Positions 23,001 to 34,205 of a stretch of DNA of 44,705 bases are shown here, in pieces. The DNA comes from Branchiostoma floridae (lineage: Eukaryota > Chordata > Leptocardii > Amphioxiformes > Branchiostomatidae). The notes under the pieces are model-generated. The model searched no databases and was not told the DNA's origin. It worked only from the letters and a program-made list of their open reading frames with translations. The DNA lies in assembly GCF_000003815.2 (NCBI RefSeq), contig NC_049993.1, forward strand, positions 15,723,391 through 15,768,095, given 5' to 3'. The first letter of the stretch is position 1. Every line of letters starts with the position of its first letter. A program made the position numbers and the translations under genes.

Positions 23001-23497
23001 TTGATAAACATCCGTATGTCCTTGTCTCTCTGATACCGTATTCATTGATGAATGTGTATAGATGTGTTCCTACATACATATACTACCACAGACTATCCAT
23101 GTTTGCCTTATATATAACCTATATTGTCTATATTTGTATACTGACATGTATATGCAAAATGCTGTTTTTGTGCGTGTTTGTGTGTAAATATCTTGATTAG
23201 CCATATTGTTTTGTTGTACATATATCACTTAAAATACTTTGATTCATCACAGAAAGTAAAAGAAACAACACACACATTGTATTTTGTATTTCCATCGCTC
23301 GGGACGCTGCAGATTTGATCGCAATATATATGTGTTTGATCAAATATATCTTTATTTCAACATATATTATGAGTTCATTTGTATGTTATTGTAGCTTATT
23401 AATTTTTTTCTTATGTCTATCAACAGATGATCACGTGTGGCTGAGTCCCGGTGGCGGTGAGCCTCCAAAGGATGACGTGAATCCCATAGATGACTAA
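17042..23497 (+). CDS. CYP74-clan cytochrome P450 fused to a C-terminal PLAT domain
   Basis: Likely rearranges fatty-acid hydroperoxides (epoxyalcohol or allene oxide synthase type). Exons: 17042-17628, 18611-18971, 19406-19497, 20766-21075, 21872-22050, 22809-22978 and 23427-23497. All phases agree; 1770 nt, 589 aa. P450 part, residues 1-450: I-helix FINGAYG with Asn225, ExxR at 283-286, ALRDPAVFDKPEDF, FLGPEGD (348-354) and heme loop NNHMCPGKD with Cys378, closely like plant CYP74 NKQCAGKD. No membrane anchor, as usual for CYP74. PLAT/LH2 part, about residues 451-566: IDVLVKTKTGKYSGSGT, VYIRLFDDKG, LDVWWKDDFEKG, VKIELFRDG and WYCESVSV; then an acidic tail. The start has a strong Kozak context (ACCATGG). 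From what I know, Branchiostoma CYP440A1 is an epoxyalcohol synthase of this clan; I cannot recall whether it carries PLAT. Confidence 0.92.
17784..17917. repeat. GC-rich hairpin repeat in P450-PLAT intron 1
   Basis: Left-arm words ACAACACAGTGCAG, ATCACCC and CAGCCCGACCGCGGG face CCCGCGGGCGGGCTGGGAC, GGGTGAT and CGTGTTGTGT. Sequence to about 18210 has more inverted words (GTGTGATAC, TATCACAC) and may belong to the same or a nested element. Confidence 0.75.
18355..18535 (-). mobile_element. Truncated non-LTR retrotransposon, C-terminal reverse transcriptase ORF
   Basis: The minus-strand frame reads LPLYKPVLKATTGQCTFAYR, then DDKHYNSLSADIKQIP, then LKLIKSALL and a stop. This fits the GQRTFAYRGAKLWNSLP-type end of LINE (CR1/L2-like) ORF2. 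The frame is open for about 55 codons, so it is fairly young or slowly decaying. It sits antisense in P450-PLAT intron 1. Confidence 0.7.
19062..19330. repeat. Foldback element in P450-PLAT intron 2
   Basis: Begins CTTACGCAAGGACATCCAAC and ends GTTGGATGTCCCTGCGTAGG. The inverted arms run about 43 bp with few mismatches. Confidence 0.85.
19854..20199. repeat. Foldback element with a 19-G homopolymer
   Basis: Ends are CTAAGGACGCAGCCCGCCGT and, inverted, ACGGCGGGTTGTGCCCTTAG; arms about 28 bp. An uninterrupted G run lies at 19982-20000. In P450-PLAT intron 3. Confidence 0.85.
20398..20722. repeat. Foldback element with about 75-bp inverted arms
   Basis: Left-arm CTTGAAATAGTCGAACTGTA through GGACTCACCC and CACAGCATCAGCC is matched inverted by GGACTGATGCTGTG through GGGTGAGTCC to AATTTCAAG. 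It ends about 40 bp before P450-PLAT exon 4. Confidence 0.85.
21300..21730. repeat. Intronic tandem repeat, 3-4 units of about 110-140 bp
   Basis: Each unit starts GGGTAGGGCTGAACGAGCAG followed by CTCTACGCACTATAA, then TTCTCGTCACATT, GCTCCATGAGAGG and AACATACC. Unit starts are near 21313, 21440, 21552 and 21691. Each carries a hairpin AGAGCTG/CAGCTCT. It lies in the intron that separates the P450 exons from the PLAT exons. Confidence 0.85.
22689..22856 (+). repeat. Partial tandem duplication of a PLAT exon
   Basis: 58 identical bases at 22689-22746 and 22799-22856 include the acceptor GTGTTGTCAG and the first codons of exon 6 (YKLKDIKVAAPIVKI). Preceding intron sequence is also similar. The first copy runs into a stop if spliced, so the real exon is 22809-22978. 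Confidence 0.92.
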
Positions 23498-23637
23498 GAT
23501 AACCATTAACGCTAACAAAGACGAATTTCAAAAAAACTGCTTAATTTACACCGACTTTTCATGACCGTTTGTCACCTATGCCTTCACAAGGGAAATTCTG
23601 GCTGTTGCTTGTCTGCCACTGCATTGTTTGTATTCCA

Positions 23638-23643
23638 AATAAA
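23638..23643 (+). terminator. Polyadenylation signal of P450-PLAT gene
   Basis: AATAAA about 140 bp after the stop codon. Confidence 0.6.
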
Positions 23644-23892
23644 TGAAATTAAATGCAATTCTGACTCGTTCACATTGTACTGCAGCCCTAAGTGTCGCTG
23701 TTTACAATTAGAGATGTGATCATTTCCAAGTCACTGTACACTTGCAAATACCTTTGTGATCACTTCTGGACCTACATAACCAGCTAGACCTAGTCTACAG
23801 TACAATGTGAATCAGTCAGCATTACCATTACTTTCCAGTTAACGCCTTTCTAATATAAAGAGCCAAGTGGAGAGAAAAATAACAGTGAACTG

Positions 23893-24010
23893 TGATCAGA
23901 GCTTTGTGGGTCGAGTTCCTCATGCCAAGAAATCTATAAACAAAATGTTTTTAAGAAGGTTTCCTTCGAATTTTACCAGAAAGAAGTGATATATCAGACT
24001 GTTAAGTTGG
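23893..24010 (+). repeat. Ancient dispersed repeat, copy 3
   Basis: Contains GAGCTTTGTGGGTCGAGTTC, CTCATGCCAAGAAATCT, CAAAATGTTT and AGAAAGAAGTGATATATCAGAC, in the order seen at 2742-2895 and 13510-13660. Confidence 0.5.
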
Positions 24011-26681
24011 GTCGCATCTCAATTGATTCATTTTTTCCTTCCCCTTTCCTAATATTTCTAGATGTCGCTTGCAAATTTATAATGATTTCATCTTTGGTGG
24101 GTATTCATGAAAACTTTATATTTAATATCTATGGCCCAAAATTTAAGTTGTGAGCCTTATGTTTTGGTGAGACACTTATTGATCACTCCTACTTTGCTGC
24201 ATTCTAATACGATCGGGCTTTTGTAGTTTACGTAACTATGTATGGGGTTTATTTTGTGCATGCGCAAGTCGGAAATGGAGATCGAGGCGTCGTGGTGTTT
24301 ATCGATATTGGTGTGAGTTGTTCGACAGGTTATATGATCATAATTCGTTGCTAAGTGTTGTTGGTAAAATAGCAAGATAGCTTGTTTACTTTCATCTTGA
24401 GGGGTCTATCATGATTTGTTTCTTACCTGTATCTATTACTGGTACATGGTAAATGCAGTAACTCTTTAGTAAAACAGCCTGCTATACCTTTTACTAGGCT
24501 CCACAGCTCCCTGGAAAAATAGACATCCTGGAAAAAAATAGCCAAATAGAAGGATACATGTACCACCACTAGTATGCTGCATTCCCCGTTTCATTGAAAG
24601 AGTGTATATGATTTGGTACTTACTTGTATATGTTACGTATAACAGTGAATGAAGTATCTCATGATATTATCAAAATACCCTGTTAGAAATTCAGTTGCCT
24701 CAACCAAACAGTAGGTCGCCGAAAAATAGTGGGAATTCACCAAACAGACATATACCATGCAAGAAAAGGTTATGGGTCAGGGAGCACAGTTAGTGAGAAA
24801 TTGACCAGGAAGACCAACAAAATGCTAGAGGAGTAAGCTGTCGAGGGGGGGTCAGTATCCAACAAGCCCCCTAGTTCTCTTAGGCCAGCTAACTCCTCTG
24901 GTATTTTATTTCAAAGTCTAGGTTGCAATATTGTCAGCAACCCGTGGAGTCCGGTAAAGGTACTGCACGACAACCGACTTACTTTATATCTGCCTGGCAG
25001 GAATGTTCCATACATTCTGTTAAACTGTCACAGCGCACATATATTACACAAGGCTACATGCATCATTCTCGGACTTTGGTCGCGGTATACCGGTAGTATA
25101 GAATGGCAGTAATCAGACCAGTTCTTGTATACGCATTTTTATGGGTCAGCAAGCTTAATGAATATAATAAAGTGGAAATTGTGGTATAGAATATTCTTTG
25201 TTGGGTCTCACTAACGCACACACAAACACACGAGCAAAACAATACTTGTAATATCTTGATAGCTACAAATCTTCTCACTTTACTAGTCTATTTCGTAATA
25301 TCTAACATGAAATAAAAACGACATGGAACACAGAAACAACATTATATATTCAATGTATTGAAAGTATTGAGTGTCTACATCATCATAAAGTGTTCTCCAT
25401 GTTTTTTTTCGGTTCTTAAATAAACGAAAATTTGTCGAACTGCCCAATCAACATTGAAAAAACAACAGTTTTTTAAGGTTCACTCAGTTTTGGAAACTTA
25501 ATATCGTGAGATCTTTTTTACGGAGAAGTATTTTCATTCTGACCCTTTCCTACATTCTTTCTAAAAATTCAGATAAAAAAATTAATAGAAATGGTGTTTC
25601 CTAACATTTCAAAAACAAACATTTTCATTATGAAACTCTGCACAGAAAGTATTTCAAATTCAACCTTATTTGCCATGTCGACTGGATTATATGAATGACA
25701 TCCTCGCCCATAATTTTCGGCCGTGTAGAAAAATTAATCTTTAACCATAATTTAAATCTCACAAAGCAGCTTGAAAATAAGCCAAAGCATGCTGTAAAAA
25801 AGACGAATACATATGACATAGAACGACAATGTCAATTCTAAGGTCAAACAAAAAGATATCAAATAACATAAATGATGAATCTATTGTTCGGTTGACCATA
25901 GATTTTGCGTTTAGTCATTTCGTGAACCTTAGTTTCTGACCAGTTATATTTCATAATTAAGGCATTTTTGTTTAACAGACTTTTCTTTCGTTCGCTCGTT
26001 TACATCAATATCGGGTTTCAAGAGGCTGTCATCCATATAATCAAATCAACATTGCCTCACAGCAAAAAAAAGGCTTTTATTTATGCTTGTATTATGTACA
26101 AGTGATTTTAAATAGCGTACTTGAAGGAAATCTAATTGGAGTTGCTAATTATGTTTTGAATAGATAATGATACTTATCTTTTGACTGAATAACGATAACG
26201 TCTAAGAAGAAAATGTGTCTCTGGTGATGGTCCTAAAAAATTAGGATCGGGTGGTAGGTTTTTTTTTAGATTCTATTTCAAGTGATCCATCAGAGATATT
26301 ATGTACATCATGCACTGGAATTTTTAACACCAAGTTGTAATCATACAGATATACATTGTACAAGCACAAGTGTATTGATGATCTGAACAAAAAAAGACAA
26401 TATTTACTAAACATTCTTACATAAACTGGCAGAGTCCTTGTGTATTAATAGATATTTGACATTCAGGAAGTCTGTTTGAAATTCCATTACTCAAAGCTAT
26501 GATGGACAATTTTATATCCTGGCAAGAAGCTGCCAACAGAAAGCCTGGAGCTGGCAGGCTTTGCTAGAGTTGTTTGGTTAACTGGAAACAAATGTTTTCT
26601 TACGCCCAAGCAGAGGCTTTAATGTGCTAATCAGTCTATATGTGATCTTGTCTATTTCCGTAGTTACAAGTTCACTGCTAA
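24011..26681. other. AT-rich intergenic DNA, no gene recognised
   Basis: Only short open frames without family resemblance. No splice-supported exon, RNA gene or clear repeat was seen. Confidence 0.5.
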
Positions 26682-27049
26682 GGCCACACCAATTTAATTT
26701 CTTGGTTCACGGATTCGCTCGCGCCTATTTTTTGGAAAATAAAAATAAAAATAGAAATTACCACTCAGCAAATTTTCACCATTAATGAAACCATTCACCA
26801 ACTTTCTGGTGTAGCAAACATAAAAACTGACACTACTTTTGTAATTTTCAACGAACAGGTGCTGTTACTGTACAGTAATAGTGTTTTTGTACTTTTTTCA
26901 AACTGAAAACTTTTTTTCTTTATGTTTGGGATTAGCCCTTACCTTTACCCGAAGCATTTTACAATTTTCATTTTTATTTTTATTTCGCCCTCTCGCTCCA
27001 TATTTTTTATGAAAAAATCCGTGAACCAAGAAATTAAATTGGTGTGGCC
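26682..27049. mobile_element. MITE with about 34-bp terminal inverted repeats
   Basis: Begins GGCCACACCAATTTAATTTC with TTGGTTCACGGATT following, and ends with the complement (AATCCGTGAACCAAG, then AAATTAAATTGGTGTGGCC). No transposase. I could not define a target duplication. Confidence 0.88.
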
Positions 27050-27544
27050 CAAGGTTTTAAATACTGTATGTATATGCACGTTTATTCGGAAAAACTGGTA
27101 TGGTGCATGTAATTTCAGACCAAAGTTGCACCAGTGCAAGTCTATTTTATCCACTGGTAACACAATTAGAAATAGCTCATGCACACCAAGCATATCGTCT
27201 GATCCTGAAATAGTAAAGCCCGGAAATCAAAATGTTCCATTGCTTACCTATACTTTTCTCTGTTAGAAAACAATGTAAGTGCAAAAAGGTATTAGACAAC
27301 ATAATTACTTCCAAAAGTTCAAAACATGTGCAATGTGGAATTTTTTAACAAGACATTATATAAGTAAATTTCCAATTGTTAAGGCTGTCAGTTAGTATAA
27401 CTGATGTTATGCCATAACATTGCCACTAATTTAGGACATTTGAAAGGTTGTCAATTTTCAATTGTTGAAAAATGCAGCCTACTTTAAATGCAAAATGTGC
27501 AAGATGTAGCTGGATTGGACATCGTTGCGAAAATATATTTTGAC

Positions 27545-28110
27545 TTAACCCTATCCAGACTGGGCTTTTTGGGCCCCCTTCGTATTTTCAGAACGGCTTA
27601 CTGTACGATCACCAAATTTGTAGAGGAAGTTGTGCTCATCAAGTTTTATATTTCCTGAAATTTTTATATCATTATAACGTAATATGACGTAATTATGACG
27701 TCATTAATTGATATTTTTGGCTAAAACGGGGAATTCCCATAATACCTAAATATCTCACTCAAAAAGTTACCAATAAAGGTTTCTTATTAATATGTAAGTG
27801 TTGTAAGACTTCTGTTGTCAAAAGCCGACACAACGACGTCAAAATGATGTCATAGAATGACGTCATCTGTAGATTAGCTATCCGCCATCTTGGATTATCA
27901 ACCTTAAATTTTTCAAGTTACATTTTTTTCAACAAATAACGCTAAAAACCCATGACAATGGATTAAAAACGTTCACATGAATGTTTTCTGTAAGAAAATA
28001 CCAAGTAGTGAAGAAATCTGAGTGAAAATAAGCTTATTATACTTTTCATCGTGATATTGTCGGCCATCTTGGATTTTGACCAATGACGTCATCTCATTAG
28101 CAAATTTATG
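27545..28110. repeat. Dispersed repeat, AACCCTATCCAGA family
   Basis: Starts AACCCTATCCAGACTGGGC and has AACGGCTTACTGTACGATCA then CCAAATTTGTAG, shared with 38924-39030. CGCCATCTTGGAT and GACGTCAT words recur within it. Confidence 0.6.
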
Positions 28111-29078
28111 AATATTTAATTATAAATGTTCAACTAAGATGTGTTAGATATTAAAGATATATGAAAAGAAGTTTAGTTTAGCAAGAAAATCTTAAAATCC
28201 CATTGTTTAAACCCAAATTAGTGACTTTTTGTCGTTTTAATCACCATAATGTGTTTTTATTTATATATACACATAGTAATGTACAGATAGATCTACTAAG
28301 ATCTATTGACTATCCCTTAAAGTGTCCATTACAGTACTTAATAGGTAAAACATTAATTATATTGGTAAATTTTTGTTGGTAAGTTTGTGTTTCTTCCTTC
28401 AAATGTTTCCAAGGTGAACACTTTAAGGTTGTGCAAGAGTGCAGAATTAATGTTTGGTATCGTAAATACAGCATTCTGTTGTATCACTTTTGAAACATTT
28501 TCTTTTTTTAATTTCAATTTTTTTTTGCAACAATCTTATTTGTTGACAACCAAAATACAAAGATATCATGTACTATAAACTAAATGAGAACAGTGATCTT
28601 CGAAATCTCCAGGGAAACAAGCTCATTGTTCAACATTGCGATGTACGACAATGTGCCAGTGTACTTTTTTTCAAAGTCATGCAATTTTACAAAAGACAAG
28701 TTTTTAGAGGATGTGCTTGTAGGCCTGTCAGTATGGGGTGGGTTTTGAAATTTCATTTTGGACTATGCAAGTCATTTTGTTTTTGTTTTTGTTTCGGCCT
28801 GATTTCTTCCCACTTTTTTTTATAGTTAAGCTCTAACAGAGCAACAAATTTTGATATATCAATGCGAGTTTATATTTCGAATCATACCTGGATGGCTTAC
28901 TTTAATTGACCAAATATCATATTATTTTCAAATGTAGCAATTTGGTCTCTTCTGTCTGCTGCTGACCGTTGCACCGCCTCAAAATAGATCGATGGGTGCA
29001 AATGAATGTTTTAGGTGCTGTACTGAAGTTCATAGGTCTCACCACTTTTCTGTTATACTCAGACAGAGGAACACCCAC
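28111..29078. other. AT-rich DNA downstream of lectin gene A
   Basis: I searched the minus strand for a terminal lectin exon like that of gene B (WWND then YICK) and found none. No other feature recognised. Confidence 0.5.
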
Positions 29079-29711
29079 CTTAGAGTAAATAAGACCGCAG
29101 TTCTCTCCACCTTGATTGTTGGGCTCACCAGGGGCCCAGTTCCTATAGGTGACTGGTGCACCACCAGGCCACTTCCAAGATCCGTCTTTTCAACGTAGTC
29201 CAATCCACACACGTTTAGGACCTACAGTAAAGGTTAATAAGAGGCTTAATGACCCACCCCGCAGTGTATATGATGTCATAAGGCCTGCGCTATATCCACC
29301 GAATAAATGCAACGAGTGAGCGAATTTCCAAAGGCTTCTCGGGACCCTTGACTCATGATTTTTCTAAAATTATTTTTGTTCATTTTACAAAAAAGGAAAG
29401 CACACAATAACAATACAATAATGTAACATATACGACTGATGATTTTTTCGTAAGTCATTTAGTAATGAGAAGTATAGTTTGATGAAATTTCAATACTATT
29501 CATTTTATTTTGAAAGCCTACAACTCAATTGTGGAGTAAAATTGATTATATTTCCATACATACACAGTATGGATTGAAATATATTGTCATTTGTCATGTT
29601 TCTTCTTCTTCTTCTCCGGCAAATTCCTCAAATAGGTTATATTTTGTTAATGTTTTGGTCAAATGACCTGGGATTTAGCATGGAGAGAAAGTTTGCAAAT
29701 ACCCTCAGACG

Positions 29712-29941
29712 TAGCCTCCATAGCAGGCTCTCTATGGGCTTTTTTGGCTCTATTGCTGGCCATTTCTTTTTGTACTGGGTCNNNNNNNNNNNNNNNNNNN
29801 NNNNNNNNNNNNNNNNNNNNNNNNNNNNNNNNNNNNNNNNNNNNNNNNNNNNNNNNNNNNNNNNNNNNNNNNNNNNNNNNNAAAAAGAAATGGCCAGCAA
29901 AAGTGCCAAAAAAGCCCATAGAGAGCCTGCTATGGAGGCTA
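29712..29941. mobile_element. Foldback element with 60-bp arms, 9-bp target duplication, gap at its apex
   Basis: Begins TAGCCTCCATAGCAGGCTCT and ends with the complement. Both sides are flanked by CCTCAGACG (29703-29711 and 29942-29950). 100 N occupy the centre. A 9-bp duplication fits Mutator-like elements. Apparent proteins across the N run are artefacts. In the last intron of lectin gene A. Confidence 0.9.
29782..29881. other. Assembly gap (100 N)
   Basis: Exactly 100 N, a conventional size for an unknown gap, at the tip of a palindrome. Confidence 0.99.
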
Positions 29942-32455
29942 CCTCAGACGTTCCTTTTTTTACTTTTTTCATAGAGGCCTTTGAATTTTTTGTCATTTCA
30001 GTAAAAAAGATACATTTTGCATATATAGGGGCGTTCTGGAAGTATCGGATGGTTTGGATAGGTCATTTTATGTAAAAGGTTGATATCGCACTGTACATTT
30101 TTTCATTGGGATGAAGATGAATTGTAATATGCTGTATTTGCAAATGTCCAGCAGAAACGAGTGGAGACACTGGTGTCACCTCCCCAAAGAGGATGACCTG
30201 AACTGAAGTGAACTGCAAATGTCTTTCGAGTTATCCTTACAATTTATTATTGCAGCCAAAGAGTACGTGAAGGAGTTTTTTTACCCACCATCCTTGATGA
30301 GACTTGTAATGAAGTCATTCTCCTGACAGCTTCCAATCGAAGCCAGGACTGCATCTTGTCGCTTACAGCTTGATCGCGCCATACACCAGGAGACAGTATC
30401 TCTCACTAACTTGTAGCAGTAGTTGTTATATTCCTCCCAGCCACTTTGGCATTCTCTGACTGTAACGAAGGAAGCATAGTACGTAAAGAGTTGATGGGGA
30501 ATGTTAACCATGGCGTGAACTGTCCCTACTGGCAGATTTGGGCTCTACGTGCAAAATTCCACGATCTGTATCCCCATAGGAAGACCTGGTACATGGTGGA
30601 GGCTAGGATTTGCCCCCCTACGGCATTTTTGAAACTTCAGGGTCAATCTTTTATTCTTGTTTTGCATGTAAAACAAATCGTAGACGTATTTACGTAGATT
30701 AAATTTCTTAATTTAAAGTGCATGAAACACATTAATGTACAATGAAAATTGTTAGGTCAATTCTTTCCAAATCAACTATTATCAAGGTCTATTCTGATAA
30801 AATGTCTCTTCTTAATCGACCCACATAGAATGCAACAGAATTACAGAAGAACAACAAACTCACCCTGATTGCAGTTCTGTCCACTCCACCCGATGTAGCA
30901 CCGGCAGGTGTATCTACCAACTTTGTTTTCACAGCGTCCATGTCGGCAGGGGTTGTTTCTGCATTCATTTACATCTGTGCAATACAAAGTTGTCATTTAT
31001 ATATATCTTTAACTGCATCGATTAAATTTTCTGGTTCACACATTTAAAACAAGTATGAGCTGAGAGACCAATATGAAATCAAGGCAATGGGAATTCTGTA
31101 CTTTGTTTTATTCCTCACCAATATTTTTCATGAATTACTGATTTCCCTGGTCAAAGATATAAGTAGGATGTGCTGCTTTTTATCCCTCAAGGTTAAAGTT
31201 CATTACCTTGTAAAATCAAATGTACATCGTTTCGAAACAAGGGTAATAGAAGAGGGAAAACGTACACTTAAACTACGAGAAGTTCTAAACAAGGCCTTCA
31301 AAATTGATACTAGCTATGAAAAACGAAACTCGCCTTTTTTACAGTTCTTCCCAGTCCATCCTCGCAAGCACTGGCATTTGTATCCGCCATCTTTGTTTAT
31401 ACAGCCGCCATGATGACAAGGGCGTTTGTTGCATTCATTGATATCTGTGTTATAAGAAAAGGCCTTTTTATAGCTTAACTCTACAAATATTTAGATCAGA
31501 TGTCATTACTTTAAGGCGTTAAAGTACCATTAAATTGTGTAACAAAGACAATTTGTGCAATTTGCTTGAGAGAAGTAGGAAGGGAGTTGTAATGTTGGAT
31601 GAAATATCTGTGTAAAATGAAGTCATGAAGACATGTCTTGAGCTACATCAATCCAATTTAATGGTTTTCACATTGAAGAGAAATGATGTTAAATTATAAG
31701 ATGATTAAGAAAAAATCTACATAACAGGTTTAATGTGTGGCAACATGTACATAGATGGGTTTTAAACTACATAGATCATTAGTATCTAGTTTCATCATGA
31801 TGATTTAATCAATCTCAAGAACTATACCAATTCTTTAATAATAGTAAAACGATCTAGGTAATAACTTTATGACTGCATGACTGCTAATAAAAATTCTGCT
31901 TTTTCTGCAAAGTATGACAATGTCTATGAATTGACCTCGGGGTAGATATATGAACATGAAATGCTAATATCTTGATATGTTGTATGATTTATCGCTCTTA
32001 ACCTTTATTTAGTCAATTTTCCCCATACCTCTGTATCAAAAACCCTGTTTCTTTTTTTGAAGATATAAAAATATCAGAATTTCAGGAAAAGATCTCACCA
32101 TGCTGGCAGTTCTGTCCAGTCCATCCAGTCGAGCAGGTACACACGTATCCGCCATCTTTGTTCGCACATATTCCATTTTTGCATGGGTTTCTGGACTCTT
32201 TGTGTTAGAAATTAAAAAAGAATTAACATTTGATAGTTCCGAAGATCAGCTCCTGTCACAATGACTTCATTATATATAACATTCTCTTGACACATCAAAA
32301 CATGTTAAAACGTGAAAAATTTAGAAAGGCGCATGTGCATGAAAGAAAAGATATCTACAAAAATATCTAACACGCAAGACATGAGTTGACGCAGTTAAAG
32401 TTATCATCACAGGGACATACATATTCACCATCTACTTCATATATCATAATCTAAC

Positions 32456-32758
32456 CTGTAATCCTGTACACGTGGGATGCATACGGCCCGCCTTCTCCAT
32501 CCACTGCACAGTCTGTTGAAGGTCCGTGCTTGTTGTAGGTCTTGTGGCCATCACCAGACCCGAAACACTGCCCACCATTCTGAACGGCAAAAACTGTAAA
32601 ACTACGACTGAGTGCTACCTGGTGGCACTTTTGTATGGGGTTGCTACGCATATTGTAACGGCCATCTAGGAGCTGATCTGTCCCCTCGAGTAGCGGAATG
32701 GCGCGGTCATGCGTGTCCCTCCAACAACCGAGGGAGGTGTACCCACAGTTTTTACCCC
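32456..32758 (-). other. Exon for an unnamed Cys/Trp/Gly domain (gene A)
   Basis: One symmetrical phase 1-1 exon of 101 codons. Key residues in order: GYTSLGCWRDTHDRAIPLLE, LDGRYNMR, KCHQVAL, FTVFAVQNGGQCFGSG, TYNKHGPSTDC, GEGGPY and HVYRI. I recall the pattern GCW-D-DRAIP to FAVQ-GGQC to VYRI from many lancelet and other invertebrate extracellular proteins, vaguely WSC-like, but know no established family name. A self-contained 1-1 exon is what a shuffled extracellular module looks like. Confidence 0.7.
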
Positions 32759-33158
32759 CTATAAAAGAGACGAGGTGTCATTGTCATTCTCAGTAGGTCT
32801 TTTAGACAACATTCTTCTATTTATGAAGACTATACTAGAACTTAACTATGTCTAGGTTTACGAAAGTTTTTGTCATTCGTTCGTTAACCAAATGAGGGCC
32901 ACATTGTTGGATGGTATGTGGTAATTCTAATTACATCAAGGTTAAATTCCAGTGTGTATGTAGTGTTTATGTAGCGACCGAAATCTCAATGGGAGGTGTA
33001 TTGCAAAAAGTGTTTGAAAGAAGTCTCCTGCAATCAGTAAACACTTGAAAACTGAGTTTTCCTGCAGAAAAAAATGTAGAACCCTTGGGAATTGAAATGT
33101 TAGTGTAAATGAAGTCACCTCGTTGACAGGTCTGTCCAGAGCATGACAGGTCTGCGGC

Positions 33159-33430
33159 AGTGGTGGGTAGCAAGGTCACAGTGGTGGGTGGCAAGGTCAC
33201 AGTGATGGGTGGCAAGTCCACAGTGGTGGGTGGCAAGGTCACAGTGATGGGTGGCAAGGTCACAGTGGTGGGTAGCAAGGTCACAGTGGTGGGTGGCAAG
33301 GTCACAGTGGTGGGTGGCAAGGTCACAGTTGTGGGTAGCAAGGTCACAGTGGTGGTTGGCAAGGTCACAGTGATGGGTGGCAAGGTCACAGTGGTGGGTA
33401 GCAATGTTACAGTTGTGGGTGGCAAGATCA
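33159..33430 (-). repeat. 21-bp coding minisatellite, mucin-like stalk of gene A
   Basis: About a dozen tandem units of GTGGGTGGCAAGGTCACAGTG (plus strand) encode the heptad LPPTTVT/LLPTTVT on the minus strand. Length is a multiple of 3 throughout, keeping the frame. A decayed counterpart lies in gene B exon 3. Confidence 0.92.
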
Positions 33431-34205
33431 AAGTGGTTTCAATGGTAGTTGGAGATTGCTTTGCCATTGATCCCAATGAAGTCGATAGGAATGTCGACAC
33501 ATAGGATGTAGTTAACAATGGAATACCTGATGTATTCCGATTTGCCTTTACAACCAGGAGGATATGATTCTCTGATCCATTGAACTCCTACGAAAAGAAC
33601 AAACATGCTTTTATTGAATTCATAAAGGCAGCAGATAGCCGATAGAAAAATAAAAGCTATCATTTTATTCAACTCATAGGAATGACTTTAAAAGATTTAT
33701 TTTTTAAGTTTAATGAGATGTCATTGTTGATTAGTTTATTAAATTTTAAAAAGACAAGAGTAGCACCCTGAGTAAAGTTTGTTGCTTTCCAAGGTTTCCC
33801 AGATAAAAGTTGTGGCAAAATGGTGAAGTACAGATAATGAAATCATAAATAAGGATCAACTATACCATAAACTTGGCAAAGCATAGATATAAAGAAGCAA
33901 GACATGAAAATGAAAGTCATAATTCAGTCATTAAATGACACACCTTCCACCCAGGTACGAGACGAGGTACCAGTATTGGCAGGACAACAGCTGTCGTTAT
34001 CGCCAGGAGTCCGACACCCAGTGCAAGCCGGCAGATTTTATTGGAGTCCACATTTCTGTGGTGGGTTTTGAAATTGATAAAAAGGTTGTTATTATTTCAT
34101 TTCCCACTGATTTCAATTGATGAAAAAATATTTGTGATAGATTTAGAAGTTCCTGCTCGTCATGTATAATACGCGTTAAAAGAAAACAGCAACTGATTAA
34201 TAATC

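Noticed and set aside
26922-27266. Open frames of 82-114 codons
   Set aside because: They lie across the right arm of a MITE and show no family pattern.
29584-30075. Long open frames on both strands across 29.6-30.1 kb
   Set aside because: They run through 100 N and two transposon arms; not real proteins.
33160-33504. Plus-strand Val/Gly repeat protein
   Set aside because: Antisense reading of the 21-bp stalk minisatellite; the minus-strand frame has matching splice phases.
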